Source of the DNA: a virus
DNA: 34,743 bases
Reading direction: 5' to 3' (one strand)
Virus record (IMG/VR): IMGVR_UViG_3300036832_000873
Coordinates: 1-34,743 of that record
The notes under the pieces: generated by a model
Told to the model about the DNA's origin: nothing
Databases searched by the model: none
Seen by the model: the letters and a program-made list of their open reading frames with translations, nothing else
Made by a program: the position numbers and the translations under genes
In this document: positions 27,348 to 34,707 of the stretch, piece after piece
Layout: each line of letters starts with the position of its first letter
How positions within the stretch are numbered: the stretch's first letter is position 1

Positions 27348-28019
27348 ATGGCGTGGGTTCGGATCGACTGCACCCACCAACGGCACCCCAAGGTGGTGCA
27401 GGCCGGGCCGATGGCCGAGCTGCTTGACCTGCGGGCCATCGCCTACAGCGCGGAGATGGAGCTGGACGGACGCGTCCCAAGCGCGGCGCTGGGACAGATC
27501 GGGCGCGGTATCCCACGCGTGAAAGTCGCGGTGAACCGGCTCGTCAAAGCGGGCAGATGGCGCGAGGCGTCACGCCGTGACGGCGGCGATGGTTGGGTGA
27601 TCCACGACTTCCTGGAGAACCAGCCCAGCAAGGCTGAACGGGAAGCCGACCGCGCCGCGGCACGAACCCGTCAACGCGCATTCCGAGCCCGCAATAACGG
27701 CGTGACCGACACCGCGCGTCACGCCGTCAGTCACGCAGCACAAGACGACACGACACGGACGAAGAACAAATTGAGCGCAGAGCGCAGAAAAGCGCAGCCT
27801 GTGGATAAGGACGAACACGAGCGTCAGATGGCCGCAGCGCGCAGCACGCTCGCCGAGACCGTGCGCCCGCCGTCGCGGACCGCCGTTCGCACCGTGACCT
27901 GCCCAGCGTGCGGCGCAGAGCCCCACAAGGTGTGCATCGGAGCGCGACGCGAACGCGTGGCGAACCACATGGAACGAGTCGACCGATACCTGGAGACACA
28001 AGCCCGTGACGTGGGTTGA
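27348..28019 (+). CDS. Winged-helix replication initiation / replisome organiser-like protein
   Basis: A 223-residue protein from ATG 27348. The N-terminal 95 residues have the phage replisome-organiser plan: MAWVRIDCTHQRHPKVVQAG, a helix LLDLRAIAYSAEMELDG, RVPSAALGQIGRG, then KVAVNRLVKAGRWRE and WVIHDFLENQPSKAERE. The last block is the hallmark that ends these winged helices. A long basic linker leads to a Cys-rich C-terminal module, TCPACGAEPHKVCIGARRE plus RVANHMERVDRYL, possibly a zinc finger. As no helicase, primase or polymerase is visible, this is the only obvious replication protein and probably recruits host DnaB machinery. The origin may be in or next to this gene. Confidence 0.78.
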   Translation: MAWVRIDCTHQRHPKVVQAGPMAELLDLRAIAYSAEMELDGRVPSAALGQIGRGIPRVKVAVNRLVKAGRWREASRRDGGDGWVIHDFLENQPSKAEREADRAAARTRQRAFRARNNGVTDTARHAVSHAAQDDTTRTKNKLSAERRKAQPVDKDEHERQMAAARSTLAETVRPPSRTAVRTVTCPACGAEPHKVCIGARRERVANHMERVDRYLETQARDVG

Positions 28020-28080
28020 GCTGGCACCGAACGAGATCGACGCGTGCGAGGCATCCCCCGGATTGCGAGGCGAATCGTGA
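28006..28080 (+). pseudogene. Remnant N-terminus duplicated from the following gene (24 codons)
   Basis: GTG 28006 opens a 24-residue frame, VTWVELAPNEIDACEA..., ending at TGA 28078-28080 with a GTGA overlap onto the next start. It aligns with the N-terminus of the next protein (VTVIELRPHEVRHAMEVG). In relatives of that family the expected start is closer to '(T)WVELTPxEI', so this fragment looks like the older or duplicate N-terminus. It may have been cut off by a frameshift or stop, or be retained as a coupling leader. Confidence 0.5.
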
Positions 28081-28568
28081 CCGTGATCGAACTTCGACCG
28101 CACGAGGTACGCCACGCGATGGAGGTCGGCTACGAGCGCAACCTCGTCGCCCGCAGCCAGCGCCGCCGACCCCTCATCGCCGGATCGAACACGTTCCAAG
28201 GCGACATCACCGGCGCCCTCGGCGAACTGGTGGTGGCGAAGGCGCTCGGCGTGCATTGGGAGCCGAACGTCGGCGGCAACGACCACGGCAAGGGCGACGT
28301 CGGCGCGTTCGAAGTGCGCGCCACCGCCCGCACCCCAGCCCGGCTCACGATCCGAGACCGAGACGACGACGCCGCGTGCTTCGTGCTCGTGACCGGCGTA
28401 CCGCCGTGCCTGAGCATCGCCGGGTGGCTGTACGCGGGAGACGCCAAGCGGCCCGAGTACCTCGACCGCCGCTCATACCAAGACGAGCCCACGTGGCAGG
28501 TGCCGGCCGAACGGTTGCAGCCGTGGGACGAGCGACCGTGGATCGACAACCGAAAGGAGCCGTTCTGA
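28077..28568 (+). CDS. Phage nuclease-like protein (PD-(D/E)XK-type pattern)
   Basis: A 163-residue protein from GTG 28077. The pattern FQGDITGALGELVVAKALG, then GNDHGKGDVGAFEVRATAR, and FVLVTGVPPCLSIAGWLYAG with DAKRPEYL, belongs to a family widespread in phages and often left as hypothetical. GE in the first block and D...EVR in the second fit a PD-(D/E)XK core with Arg in place of the usual Lys. Catalysis is an inference. It overlaps a truncated copy of its own N-terminus upstream. Confidence 0.75.
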   Translation: MTVIELRPHEVRHAMEVGYERNLVARSQRRRPLIAGSNTFQGDITGALGELVVAKALGVHWEPNVGGNDHGKGDVGAFEVRATARTPARLTIRDRDDDAACFVLVTGVPPCLSIAGWLYAGDAKRPEYLDRRSYQDEPTWQVPAERLQPWDERPWIDNRKEPF

Positions 28569-28912
28569 TGGCGAAGGGCAAGCAGCGCTTCGAAGGCAAG
28601 ACCGTGGCCGAGGTCCGCAACCGAGTCGTCGGCATCGTCGGCGACGCCCGGCTCAACACGACGCTCGCGCCCGACACCGAGGTGGTGGTCGTCGTGTCCG
28701 GCGTGGTCGAACACGTCGAGCACGACAAGCGACGCAAGGGACTCATCCGCATCCAGCGGATCAGCGTCGGCGAGGGCTACGTGCTGACCGAAGGCGTCGA
28801 CGCCGACGACCTGCTGATGAAGCTGCGCGCCGACCGGCAGGCGCAGCTCGATGAACTGCTCGGCACACCGCCGCTCGACTTCAACGGCGACGACCCGAAG
28901 GACGACGAGTGA
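28568..28912 (+). CDS. Conserved unknown phage protein (114 aa)
   Basis: A 114-residue protein, ATG 28568 sharing one base with the previous stop and GAAAGGAG upstream. It has a beta-rich centre (TEVVVVVSGVVEHVEHDKRR, LIRIQRISVGEGYVL), then a helix with DADDLLMKLRADRQAQLDEL and an acidic tail. I have seen this arrangement in actinophage early regions without assigned role. A small single-strand-binding or regulatory protein is possible, but no OB signature is clear. Confidence 0.7.
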   Translation: MAKGKQRFEGKTVAEVRNRVVGIVGDARLNTTLAPDTEVVVVVSGVVEHVEHDKRRKGLIRIQRISVGEGYVLTEGVDADDLLMKLRADRQAQLDELLGTPPLDFNGDDPKDDE

Positions 28913-29076
28913 CGACCGCCAACGAGCACGGCGAGATCATCGTGCACGTGGCCCCGAACACCGCCGAGTTCGATGAGTGGGTGCACTCGCTGCGGGTGCT
29001 CGTCAGTCAGATCGGATTCGCCCTCGACGGCTACCTCGCAGCACGCCCCGCTCAGCCCGTCGACAACGACGCGTGA
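28909..29076 (+). CDS. Small unrecognised protein (55 aa)
   Basis: A 55-residue protein from GTG 28909, 4-base overlap with the previous gene. Sequence such as EIIVHVAPNTAEFDEWVHSL and VSQIGFALDGYLAARP looks like a short strand plus two helices. It is translationally coupled and ends the operon before the intergenic control site at 29.1 kb. Confidence 0.6.
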   Translation: MTTANEHGEIIVHVAPNTAEFDEWVHSLRVLVSQIGFALDGYLAARPAQPVDNDA

Positions 29077-29174
29077 CGCACACCAGCATCATCGTCCGAC
29101 GCGGCGTGACGGGTCATCGGAGGCTGCCGTAGCGTTATGCGTGACACACGTAAGCGCTTCGAAGGAGACACCGA
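29077..29174 (+). promoter_or_regulatory. Intergenic control region with 13-mer element (copy 6)
   Basis: The 13-mer GACACACGTAAGC stands at 29143-29155, 32 bases before ATG 29175, and a GAAGGAG ribosome site follows. Upstream TAGCGT (29130-29135) could be a -10. Unlike the other copies, no convincing hairpin ends just before this 13-mer. It lies 9 kb from the main group, so it marks a distant member of the same set. Confidence 0.65.
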
Positions 29175-30236
29175 ATGACCAACCATCACCTCGACGTGAG
29201 AACGCCACGAGACGTTCCCGAGCTGCGGAACCTGCTCGTCGACTGCTGGCTGCCGGGCGGCGTGTTCGCCGCCACGTCGGTCATCATGCCGAACACCACG
29301 CTCACCCAACACGAGGGCGCTCGGCCCGAGTACGCGTGGCACCTCGACAACCTGCCGCCCGCCACGCTGTATTGGGTCAGCGCACCAATGTGCGACCTCC
29401 TCAGCGCCGCCGAGCACACCGTGCCCGACGACACCGTGCTCGAGCGGGAGCTCGTGCCGCAACGCTCGGGGCTCGTCGTGTTCGAGAAGCCGCTCGTCGG
29501 CATCGACGCACAACGCGACTCGGCCGTGCGCGTCGACGCCATGTGCTGGGGCCCGGTGCGGCTCGCCAAGTTGCAGAACGTCATCGGCGGCGCAGTCGTG
29601 CCGATCACGCCGCTGCATCTGCTCGATGCGGTCGGCATGGTCAGCTACTCCCGGCACAACGCCGACGAGGGGCTCAGCTCGGACGCGCTGATGCACGCGC
29701 TCAACACGGGCGCGATCGACCAAGCGGTCGCCGAGGATCGGGGCGGCGGCGAGTTCTCGCTGCACGGCGACATCTGGGCGTGGCTCGGGCGCGGCGACTG
29801 GCTGTTCGACACGTCGATCAACCATCGCGAGACGCCGTACACCGACCAGGCATTCGCTTCGATCACCGAGGACCGTCGACGCCTTGCCGCGTTGTGGCTG
29901 TTGCTGTCGCAACCCGGCATGGTGAGCATGTCCGTGTCCAGCGGTTCTCGGGGGGAGCGACGTCGGGCGCAGCGTGGGGGGAGTGCCGCGCCCGACGTCG
30001 CCATCATCGACATCGCCCGTCGACACGCGTCCGCTACTGCCGCCGATGTCGGCCCGCCGACCGGACGCCACCATCACGTGCGCTACCCGGTAAGCGGGCA
30101 TTGGCGACAGCAGGCGTACGGCGAGGCCCGAGCGTACAGACGACCGACGTGGATCGCCGCACATTGGCGCGGGCCCGACGACGCGCCGATCAGCAACGTC
30201 GAGCACGTGCGCGTGTTCCGAGGGGGTGACCGATGA
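29175..30236 (+). CDS. Unrecognised 353-aa protein with conserved 'GHWRQQAYG' C-terminus
   Basis: A 353-residue protein from ATG 29175. The first 240 residues are mixed alpha/beta (VDCWLPGGVFAATSVIMPN, GLVVFEKPLVGIDAQ, RRRLAALWLLLSQPGMVSMS), followed by a low-complexity Arg/Gly/Ser linker. The C-terminus, VRYPVSGHWRQQAYG, RRPTWIAAHWRGPDDAPI, then EHVRVFR, is a block I associate with actinobacterial and actinophage proteins of unknown function. A role in replication or host takeover is possible. It is the only long gene in its region, and the only one here with the 13-mer leader. Confidence 0.75.
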   Translation: MTNHHLDVRTPRDVPELRNLLVDCWLPGGVFAATSVIMPNTTLTQHEGARPEYAWHLDNLPPATLYWVSAPMCDLLSAAEHTVPDDTVLERELVPQRSGLVVFEKPLVGIDAQRDSAVRVDAMCWGPVRLAKLQNVIGGAVVPITPLHLLDAVGMVSYSRHNADEGLSSDALMHALNTGAIDQAVAEDRGGGEFSLHGDIWAWLGRGDWLFDTSINHRETPYTDQAFASITEDRRRLAALWLLLSQPGMVSMSVSSGSRGERRRAQRGGSAAPDVAIIDIARRHASATAADVGPPTGRHHHVRYPVSGHWRQQAYGEARAYRRPTWIAAHWRGPDDAPISNVEHVRVFRGGDR

Positions 30237-30598
30237 CCGGCTACGACGGCGACGAGCTGGACGACCTCGCCGAAGGCGCACCCGGCCACGCTCCTGACGA
30301 CACGACACGAACGCCGGTCACCATCTGCTGGCATTGCGACCGGCCGCTCGACGCGGCCACGCCCGTCGACGGCGAGATCGGCGCACCCGAATCAGGCGCA
30401 GTGTCGCTGTGCATGTATTGCGGCACCGTCGCGATGTTCGGTCCCGATCTCGTGTTGCGTGCACCGACCGAGGCCGAGATCGACGCACTCGCCGAGGACG
30501 CCGAGTTCATGCGCACGTGGGCACGCTTCATGTGGGCGCGGCAATACGTGTTGCTCCGTTCCAACCTGATGCGCGACCGATCGGACCCCGACCGATGA
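30233..30598 (+). CDS. Two-CxxC zinc-ribbon protein (121 aa)
   Basis: A 121-residue protein, ATG 30233, 4-base overlap with the previous gene. ICWHCDRPLDAAT and SLCMYCGTVAMF form a pair of CxxC knuckles 32 residues apart, a zinc ribbon. A helical C-terminus with PTEAEIDALAEDAEFMRTWA follows. This combination is common in actinophages, function unknown. Confidence 0.72.
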   Translation: MTGYDGDELDDLAEGAPGHAPDDTTRTPVTICWHCDRPLDAATPVDGEIGAPESGAVSLCMYCGTVAMFGPDLVLRAPTEAEIDALAEDAEFMRTWARFMWARQYVLLRSNLMRDRSDPDR

Positions 30599-30981
30599 GC
30601 GACGAATACGTCAGCGACAGCGGCGGCAACAAGCTCGATGACCCGCGACTCATCGCTGCCGTCGACCTGATCGGCCGCACCGGGGCGAAGTCGTTCGCCA
30701 TCCGCTACAGCGACGACGAGCAGCCCGTCGTGTGGTCGGCCGTCGCCGATTACGGCGATGGTCGGGCCGAGGCGGCGGGCGCGCTGCACCCGCTCGTGGC
30801 TGTGTTGCGTCTCGCCGAGCTGCTGATCGACGGCGGCACGTGCACACATTGCGGCCGACCGACCGGCGTGCACACCGACCGAGTCCCTGAGTCGATGCCG
30901 CTCGATCAGTTCGTCTGCTGGTATCAGTTCGATCCCGAGCTGTCGACGTTCCGGCGCGGATGCGAAGGCGACAAGGCATGA
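30595..30981 (+). CDS. Conserved small phage protein with HCGRPTG motif (128 aa)
   Basis: A 128-residue protein, ATG 30595. An N-terminal helix DDPRLIAAVDLIGRTGAKSF and strand IRYSDDEQPVVWSAVADY precede a Cys-rich part: GGTCTHCGRPTGVHTD, FVCWYQFDPELSTFRRGCEG. This set recurs in actinophage early regions. Its activity is not established to my knowledge. Confidence 0.75.
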   Translation: MSDEYVSDSGGNKLDDPRLIAAVDLIGRTGAKSFAIRYSDDEQPVVWSAVADYGDGRAEAAGALHPLVAVLRLAELLIDGGTCTHCGRPTGVHTDRVPESMPLDQFVCWYQFDPELSTFRRGCEGDKA

Positions 30982-31289
30982 GCGCCGAGATCGTGTTGGA
31001 GCTGCACCATCGAGGCGAATGGGAGCCGGTCGGTGTCGTCGCCGAGGGGGAGGCACCCGGGTCGATCTCGTCACGCTCGGGCGCGGCCCGCGAGGTGTAC
31101 GTGTTCGGGTGGCTCGACGGCTCGCCCGGCGTGTGGCGTTCGACCGGCGGCGTCGACGTCGCCAACGACTTCATGCGCGCGATCGCCAGCGAAGGGTTCG
31201 CTCGCCTGTCGGAGCTGACCGAGCCGTACGAGCTGACCGTCATCACCCGCAGTGGCCGGTCCGACGTTCGGTTCCGGTTGACGCCATGA
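30978..31289 (+). CDS. Unrecognised small beta-rich protein (103 aa)
   Basis: A 103-residue protein from ATG 30978, overlapping the previous gene by 4 bases. Sequence such as EIVLELHHRGEWEPVGVVAE, REVYVFGWLDGSPGVW and YELTVITRSGRSDVRFRLTP suggests a beta sandwich or barrel. No motif identified. Confidence 0.68.
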   Translation: MSAEIVLELHHRGEWEPVGVVAEGEAPGSISSRSGAAREVYVFGWLDGSPGVWRSTGGVDVANDFMRAIASEGFARLSELTEPYELTVITRSGRSDVRFRLTP

Positions 31290-31567
31290 CCAGCGCCGAG
31301 GACGCCATTCGCTCGTACGTGCGGTCGTGGCAGGAGTGCGTCGACGCTGACGGCCGCACGCTGCTCGATGCGCTCATCCATCGCGACGAGGCGTTCCATC
31401 ACCTCGTCGGCGTGATCGGCCTGGCGTGTCCCATGTGCGAATGGGGTTCGTGCCCGTACCAGGCCGACGTCGAGATGTACGCCGAGGAACTGGCCGACGA
31501 TGAGCGCCACGCGATCGAAGAGGTCGGCGACCCCAACGGTCTGCTCAACGAACCGAGCGCCGACTGA
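31286..31567 (+). CDS. Unrecognised small protein (93 aa)
   Basis: A 93-residue protein from ATG 31286, 4-base overlap with the previous gene. It is helical and acidic, with CPMCEWGSCPYQADVEMY in the middle (CxxC plus another Cys). It is the last gene before a strong hairpin at 31575-31609, so it likely closes the early operon. Confidence 0.68.
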   Translation: MTSAEDAIRSYVRSWQECVDADGRTLLDALIHRDEAFHHLVGVIGLACPMCEWGSCPYQADVEMYAEELADDERHAIEEVGDPNGLLNEPSAD

Positions 31568-31574
31568 CCTGCGG

Positions 31575-31609
31575 TGATGGCGCGCCGTTGCCAGGGCGAC
31601 GCGCCATCA
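31575..31609 (+). terminator. 10-bp perfect inverted repeat (terminator candidate)
   Basis: TGATGGCGCG (31575-31584) pairs with CGCGCCATCA (31600-31609), loop 15 nt, 7 bases after the stop of the previous gene. It separates the early block from the HNH/terminase block. TCG follows rather than a U-tract. Confidence 0.6.
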
Positions 31610-31617
31610 TCGTGTGC

Positions 31618-31851
31618 GTGAGCAGGTACAGCGAGCGGGCGGCGTACCAACGGGCCTACCGCGCCACGCACCTCGAAGCGGCCGCACGCCAGCGCCTCGT
31701 GGCTGCGGCCCGGTCTCGCGCCCTGGCTCGCCTCGCCGACCGCCACCGCGCCGAGTTCACCGCGCTCGTGCACGAGGAACGACTGCGTGCCGGCGTGCCG
31801 CCCGGGCGGCGTGGTCGTCGGCCTCGAGACCGCCAGGCCGAGGCCGTGTGA
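31618..31851 (+). CDS. Small basic helical protein upstream of HNH (77 aa)
   Basis: A 77-residue protein from GTG 31618 (GTG 31612 possible). Sequence such as ERAAYQRAYRATHLEAAARQ, RLADRHRAEFTALVHEERL is a single basic helical unit, typical of short proteins found next to HNH and terminase genes in actinophages. The stop overlaps the HNH ATG by one base. Confidence 0.65.
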   Translation: MSRYSERAAYQRAYRATHLEAAARQRLVAAARSRALARLADRHRAEFTALVHEERLRAGVPPGRRGRRPRDRQAEAV

Positions 31852-32291
31852 TGCCTGCCGCTGCCGCTCGCCGTTGCGCCGTACCCGAGTGCCCGAACCT
31901 CGTCACCGATCGCGGTGCGCACCGTTGCGCCGAGCACACCGTCCAGCAATGGCGAGCGATCAATGCCGCCCGCACGATGCCTCGCCACCGTGGTGCTCGC
32001 TGGGTAGCGGTGCGTGCCGCCTTCCTGCGCCGCCATCCGCGCTGCGTCGACTGCGGCGCACCGGCCACCGTCGCCGACCACGCGCCGGTCTCACGCCGCG
32101 ACCTCATCGCCCAAGGCGTGCACGACCCCGACGACGAGCGCTACCTCCAGGCCCGCTGCGGCCCCTGTCACGGGCGCGCCACTGCATCGCGTGAAGGCAT
32201 CTTCGGCCGCTCGCCGACGACGCGTGCACGTGCAACCGGCCGCGCCGCGCGCCGTGCCGTCGTGCCGGGCGCGGGTGGACCCCCGGGGTAG
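31851..32291 (+). CDS. HNH endonuclease
   Basis: A 146-residue protein from ATG 31851. An N-terminal zinc-finger-like CAVPECPNLVTDRGAHRCAEH is followed by the HNH core: HPRCVDCGAPATVADHAPVS (CxxC and the catalytic His), then YLQARCGPCHGRATASREG (second CxxC and His). HNH proteins next to terminase genes are needed for cos cleavage in several siphoviruses such as HK97. Here the gene precedes the small terminase by about 190 bases. An Arg/Ala-rich C-terminal tail follows. Confidence 0.88.
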   Translation: MPAAAARRCAVPECPNLVTDRGAHRCAEHTVQQWRAINAARTMPRHRGARWVAVRAAFLRRHPRCVDCGAPATVADHAPVSRRDLIAQGVHDPDDERYLQARCGPCHGRATASREGIFGRSPTTRARATGRAARRAVVPGAGGPPG

Positions 32292-32481
32292 ACCCCCACC
32301 CGCGCAGGCGGGCGGGTCAATGGGCACGTCGACCCGGACACGCGTCCGATGTCGTTGCCTTTCCCCCCTGGCTGTAGGTGCACGCCAGCAAGGCCTGTGG
32401 CTACGTGTGCCGGGCGTACGACGTCGGGGCGTCGCATCATGCGTCTGGCGCTTGGGACCGTGTAGGGCGCATCCTGTTGGC
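32292..32481 (+). other. Non-coding region before the terminase genes; possible packaging site or late promoter
   Basis: 190 bases with no convincing gene. It holds CCCGC-GCAG-GCGGG (32299-32312), the near-palindrome CGGACACGCGTCCG (32335-32348) and a pyrimidine tract around 32358-32369. Phage cos sites and late promoters often lie between HNH and small terminase genes, so either is plausible; nothing proves it. The terminase frame is open upstream through part of this stretch, but with shadow-like Arg-rich sequence. Confidence 0.4.
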
Positions 32482-32958
32482 GTGGCACGAACGGGTCGAC
32501 GGCCGCGACCGACCGCGCTCAAGTTGTTGCACGGCGAGCGCCCGAGCCGGATCAACGACGACGAGTTGCACTTCGCGCCGGGTGCACCGGACAAGCCATC
32601 CGACCTGGACGAGCACGTTGCTCGCACCTGGGACGTGCTGACGGCGGTGCTCGAACCGACCGGCGTGCTCGGTGCGGGTGACCGCTTCGCTCTGTGGGCC
32701 TTGGCGCAACGCTGGACCGACTTCGAGCGGTGCTCGGCGCTGGTCAACACGGTCGGGCCGCTGGTGGTGGACGAGAAGCGCCAGCCGCGGCGCAACCCGG
32801 CCGCGCTGATGCAGCGAGAGGCGGGCCGCGACGTGTTGGCGTGGTGCCGCGAGTTCGGGCTGACCCCTGCGTCTCGATCGCAGATACGGGCTCGCCTGGC
32901 TTCGGGAGCTCCCGGCGGCGCACCGCTCGACGCGACCGCCTCTCGCTACTTGGGATGA
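32482..32958 (+). CDS. terS: Terminase small subunit (P27-like)
   Basis: A 158-residue protein from GTG 32482; in-frame codes further upstream are Arg-rich and lack start features. VARTGRRPRPTALKLLHGER is the P27-type beginning. LDEHVARTWDVLTAVLEPTG, ALWALAQRWTDFERC and EAGRDVLAWCREFGLTPASR, then the SRSQIRARL helix, follow the family plan of a DNA-recognition subunit. It ends with a 4-base overlap on the large subunit gene. Confidence 0.88.
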   Translation: MARTGRRPRPTALKLLHGERPSRINDDELHFAPGAPDKPSDLDEHVARTWDVLTAVLEPTGVLGAGDRFALWALAQRWTDFERCSALVNTVGPLVVDEKRQPRRNPAALMQREAGRDVLAWCREFGLTPASRSQIRARLASGAPGGAPLDATASRYLG

Positions 32959-34694
32959 GCAGCGCGCCCGTCACGCACGAGCGGCGTCGCCGTGCGTTCG
33001 CCTACTGCTGTCGGTCGGCGCCCCCGAAGCGGGACGGGCCGAAGCAGGCGTGCGCCGCGGCGCGGTGGTGGAACGCCGACGTCGACGGGCCGTGGCCGTG
33101 CGATCGGCGGGGTCGACATTTCTGTGCGCCGCGGGCGCAGCGGGCGGTCGGGTTCATCGAGGACTGCTGCGTGCACACCAAGAGCCGGTGGGCCCGCCAG
33201 CCGTTCAAGCTCACGCTGTGGCAGCGCGTCGAGATCATCGAACCGATCTTCGGGTGGGTCGAATGGTCGGACGAGTTCGAAGAGTGGGTGCGCGTCTACC
33301 GGGTCGTGTGGCTCTCGGCCGGGCGCAAGAACGGCAAGAGCGAGCTGCTCGCCGCCGTCGCGTTGTACCTGTTGCTGGCGGACGGCGAAGAGGCTGCTGA
33401 GATCATCGGCTGCGCCGGCACGCGTCACCAGGCGGGGAAGGTGTTCCAGGTCGCGGCCGTGATGGTGCAGCTCTCGCCGCGGTTGCGACCGGCGCTCGAC
33501 TCGGGCCGGTTGTCGATCACGCAGCATGACGGCGCGCGCATCTCCGACAACGCCACGAACAGCTACTACGAGGTGATCTCGGCCGACGCCGATCACGCGC
33601 TGGGCGAGAACGTGCACGGCGTCATGTTCGATGAGGTGCGCACGCAGCCGAACGACCGATTGTGGAACGCGCTGCGCACGAGCATGGGCACCCGCCCGCA
33701 AGCGCTCATGGTCGGCGCGACCACCGCGGGTGATGAGCCGATGAGCTTCGCCTCCCACGAAGAGGCGTACTGCCGTCGGGTCGCGGCCGACCCGACGCTC
33801 GATCGGCGTCGTTACGTGTGGATCATGTGCGCGGCCCCCGACGCCGAGTTGAACGACGAGGCGGCGTGGGAGGCAGCGAACCCGGCGCTCGCCGACTTCC
33901 TGAGCCGGGAGGCGTTGCGGGACGTGTGCGCCGAGGCGTTGCTGTCGCCGACCAAGGCGGTCGCGTTCCGGGTGCTGCACCTGAACACGTGGCAACGGTC
34001 GCAGTCGCGGTGGCTGCCTGCGGGCCGGTGGCGGCACACCGTCGTACTCGAGACCGCGCTGGTCGGTCATCGTTGCCACGGTGGGCTCGACCTGTCGGCC
34101 GTGTCGGACCTGACGTCGCTGTGTTGGTACTTCCCCGAGCAAGGCGACGAACACGCCGCGGCGCTGTGGCGGCACTACGTGCCCGAGGCGGCGCTCGACA
34201 CGCTGAACGCCATCACCGGAGGATCGTTCGGCGAGTGGGTCAAAGGCGGGTGGGTCACGGTGACCGAGGGCGAGGTCGTCGACTACGACCCGTTGCACGA
34301 TCAGATCGCCGAGGACTACCGGCGCTTCGCCGTCGCCGATCTCGGCATCGACCGTTGGAACTCGACCGGCACCGTGAACTGGTCGCAACGGCATCTGCCC
34401 AAGCTCACCGTGTCGTTGGTGAGTCAGACCTTCGGCGGGCAGTCCGCCGCGCTCAAGGAGATCGACCGGCAGCTTCGACGGCGTACGCTCGATGTCGGCG
34501 CGAACCCCGTGGCGGCGTGGTGCGCGTCGTGTGCCGAGGTGCGACAAGACGCGGCGGAGAACCTCAAGCTCGTCAAGCCAGATCGAGCGCGAGAAGCAGC
34601 ACGGATCGACGCGGTGGCGGCGCTCGCCAACGCGGTGGATGGCTTTCTACGGATGCCGGCCCCGAAGCCTCGGGGTCGGGTTGCGGGGTTCTGA
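32955..34694 (+). CDS. terL: Terminase large subunit
   Basis: A 579-residue DNA-packaging motor and nuclease. Residues 1-60 are a family-typical N-terminus with AYCCRSAPPKRDGPKQACAA. The ATPase has KLTLWQ (adenine motif), Walker A SAGRKNGKSE (121-130) and Walker B VMFDE (224-228). The nuclease has HGGLDLSAVSDLTSL (first acid), FAVADLGIDRWNS and the closing REAARIDAVAALANAVDGFL (last acid). Length and motif order match cos- or headful-type siphovirus TerL. It is followed by a GTG-started gene cut by the window edge. Confidence 0.95.
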   Translation: MSSAPVTHERRRRAFAYCCRSAPPKRDGPKQACAAARWWNADVDGPWPCDRRGRHFCAPRAQRAVGFIEDCCVHTKSRWARQPFKLTLWQRVEIIEPIFGWVEWSDEFEEWVRVYRVVWLSAGRKNGKSELLAAVALYLLLADGEEAAEIIGCAGTRHQAGKVFQVAAVMVQLSPRLRPALDSGRLSITQHDGARISDNATNSYYEVISADADHALGENVHGVMFDEVRTQPNDRLWNALRTSMGTRPQALMVGATTAGDEPMSFASHEEAYCRRVAADPTLDRRRYVWIMCAAPDAELNDEAAWEAANPALADFLSREALRDVCAEALLSPTKAVAFRVLHLNTWQRSQSRWLPAGRWRHTVVLETALVGHRCHGGLDLSAVSDLTSLCWYFPEQGDEHAAALWRHYVPEAALDTLNAITGGSFGEWVKGGWVTVTEGEVVDYDPLHDQIAEDYRRFAVADLGIDRWNSTGTVNWSQRHLPKLTVSLVSQTFGGQSAALKEIDRQLRRRTLDVGANPVAAWCASCAEVRQDAAENLKLVKPDRAREAARIDAVAALANAVDGFLRMPAPKPRGRVAGF

Positions 34695-34707
34695 TGGGAG
34701 CACGACC

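Noticed and set aside
32349-32465. 38-codon frame upstream of the small terminase
   Set aside because: No ribosome site, low-complexity Arg/Pro/Thr product, and the area is better treated as a possible packaging or promoter region.
32946-34547. A 533-codon open frame on the minus strand opposite terL
   Set aside because: It is Arg/His/Leu-rich, shows no family pattern and mirrors a clear terminase. Long antisense frames are expected in GC-rich DNA. The same applies to 7767-9356 (minus, opposite the tape measure), 3253-4119 (minus) and 20741-21847 (minus).
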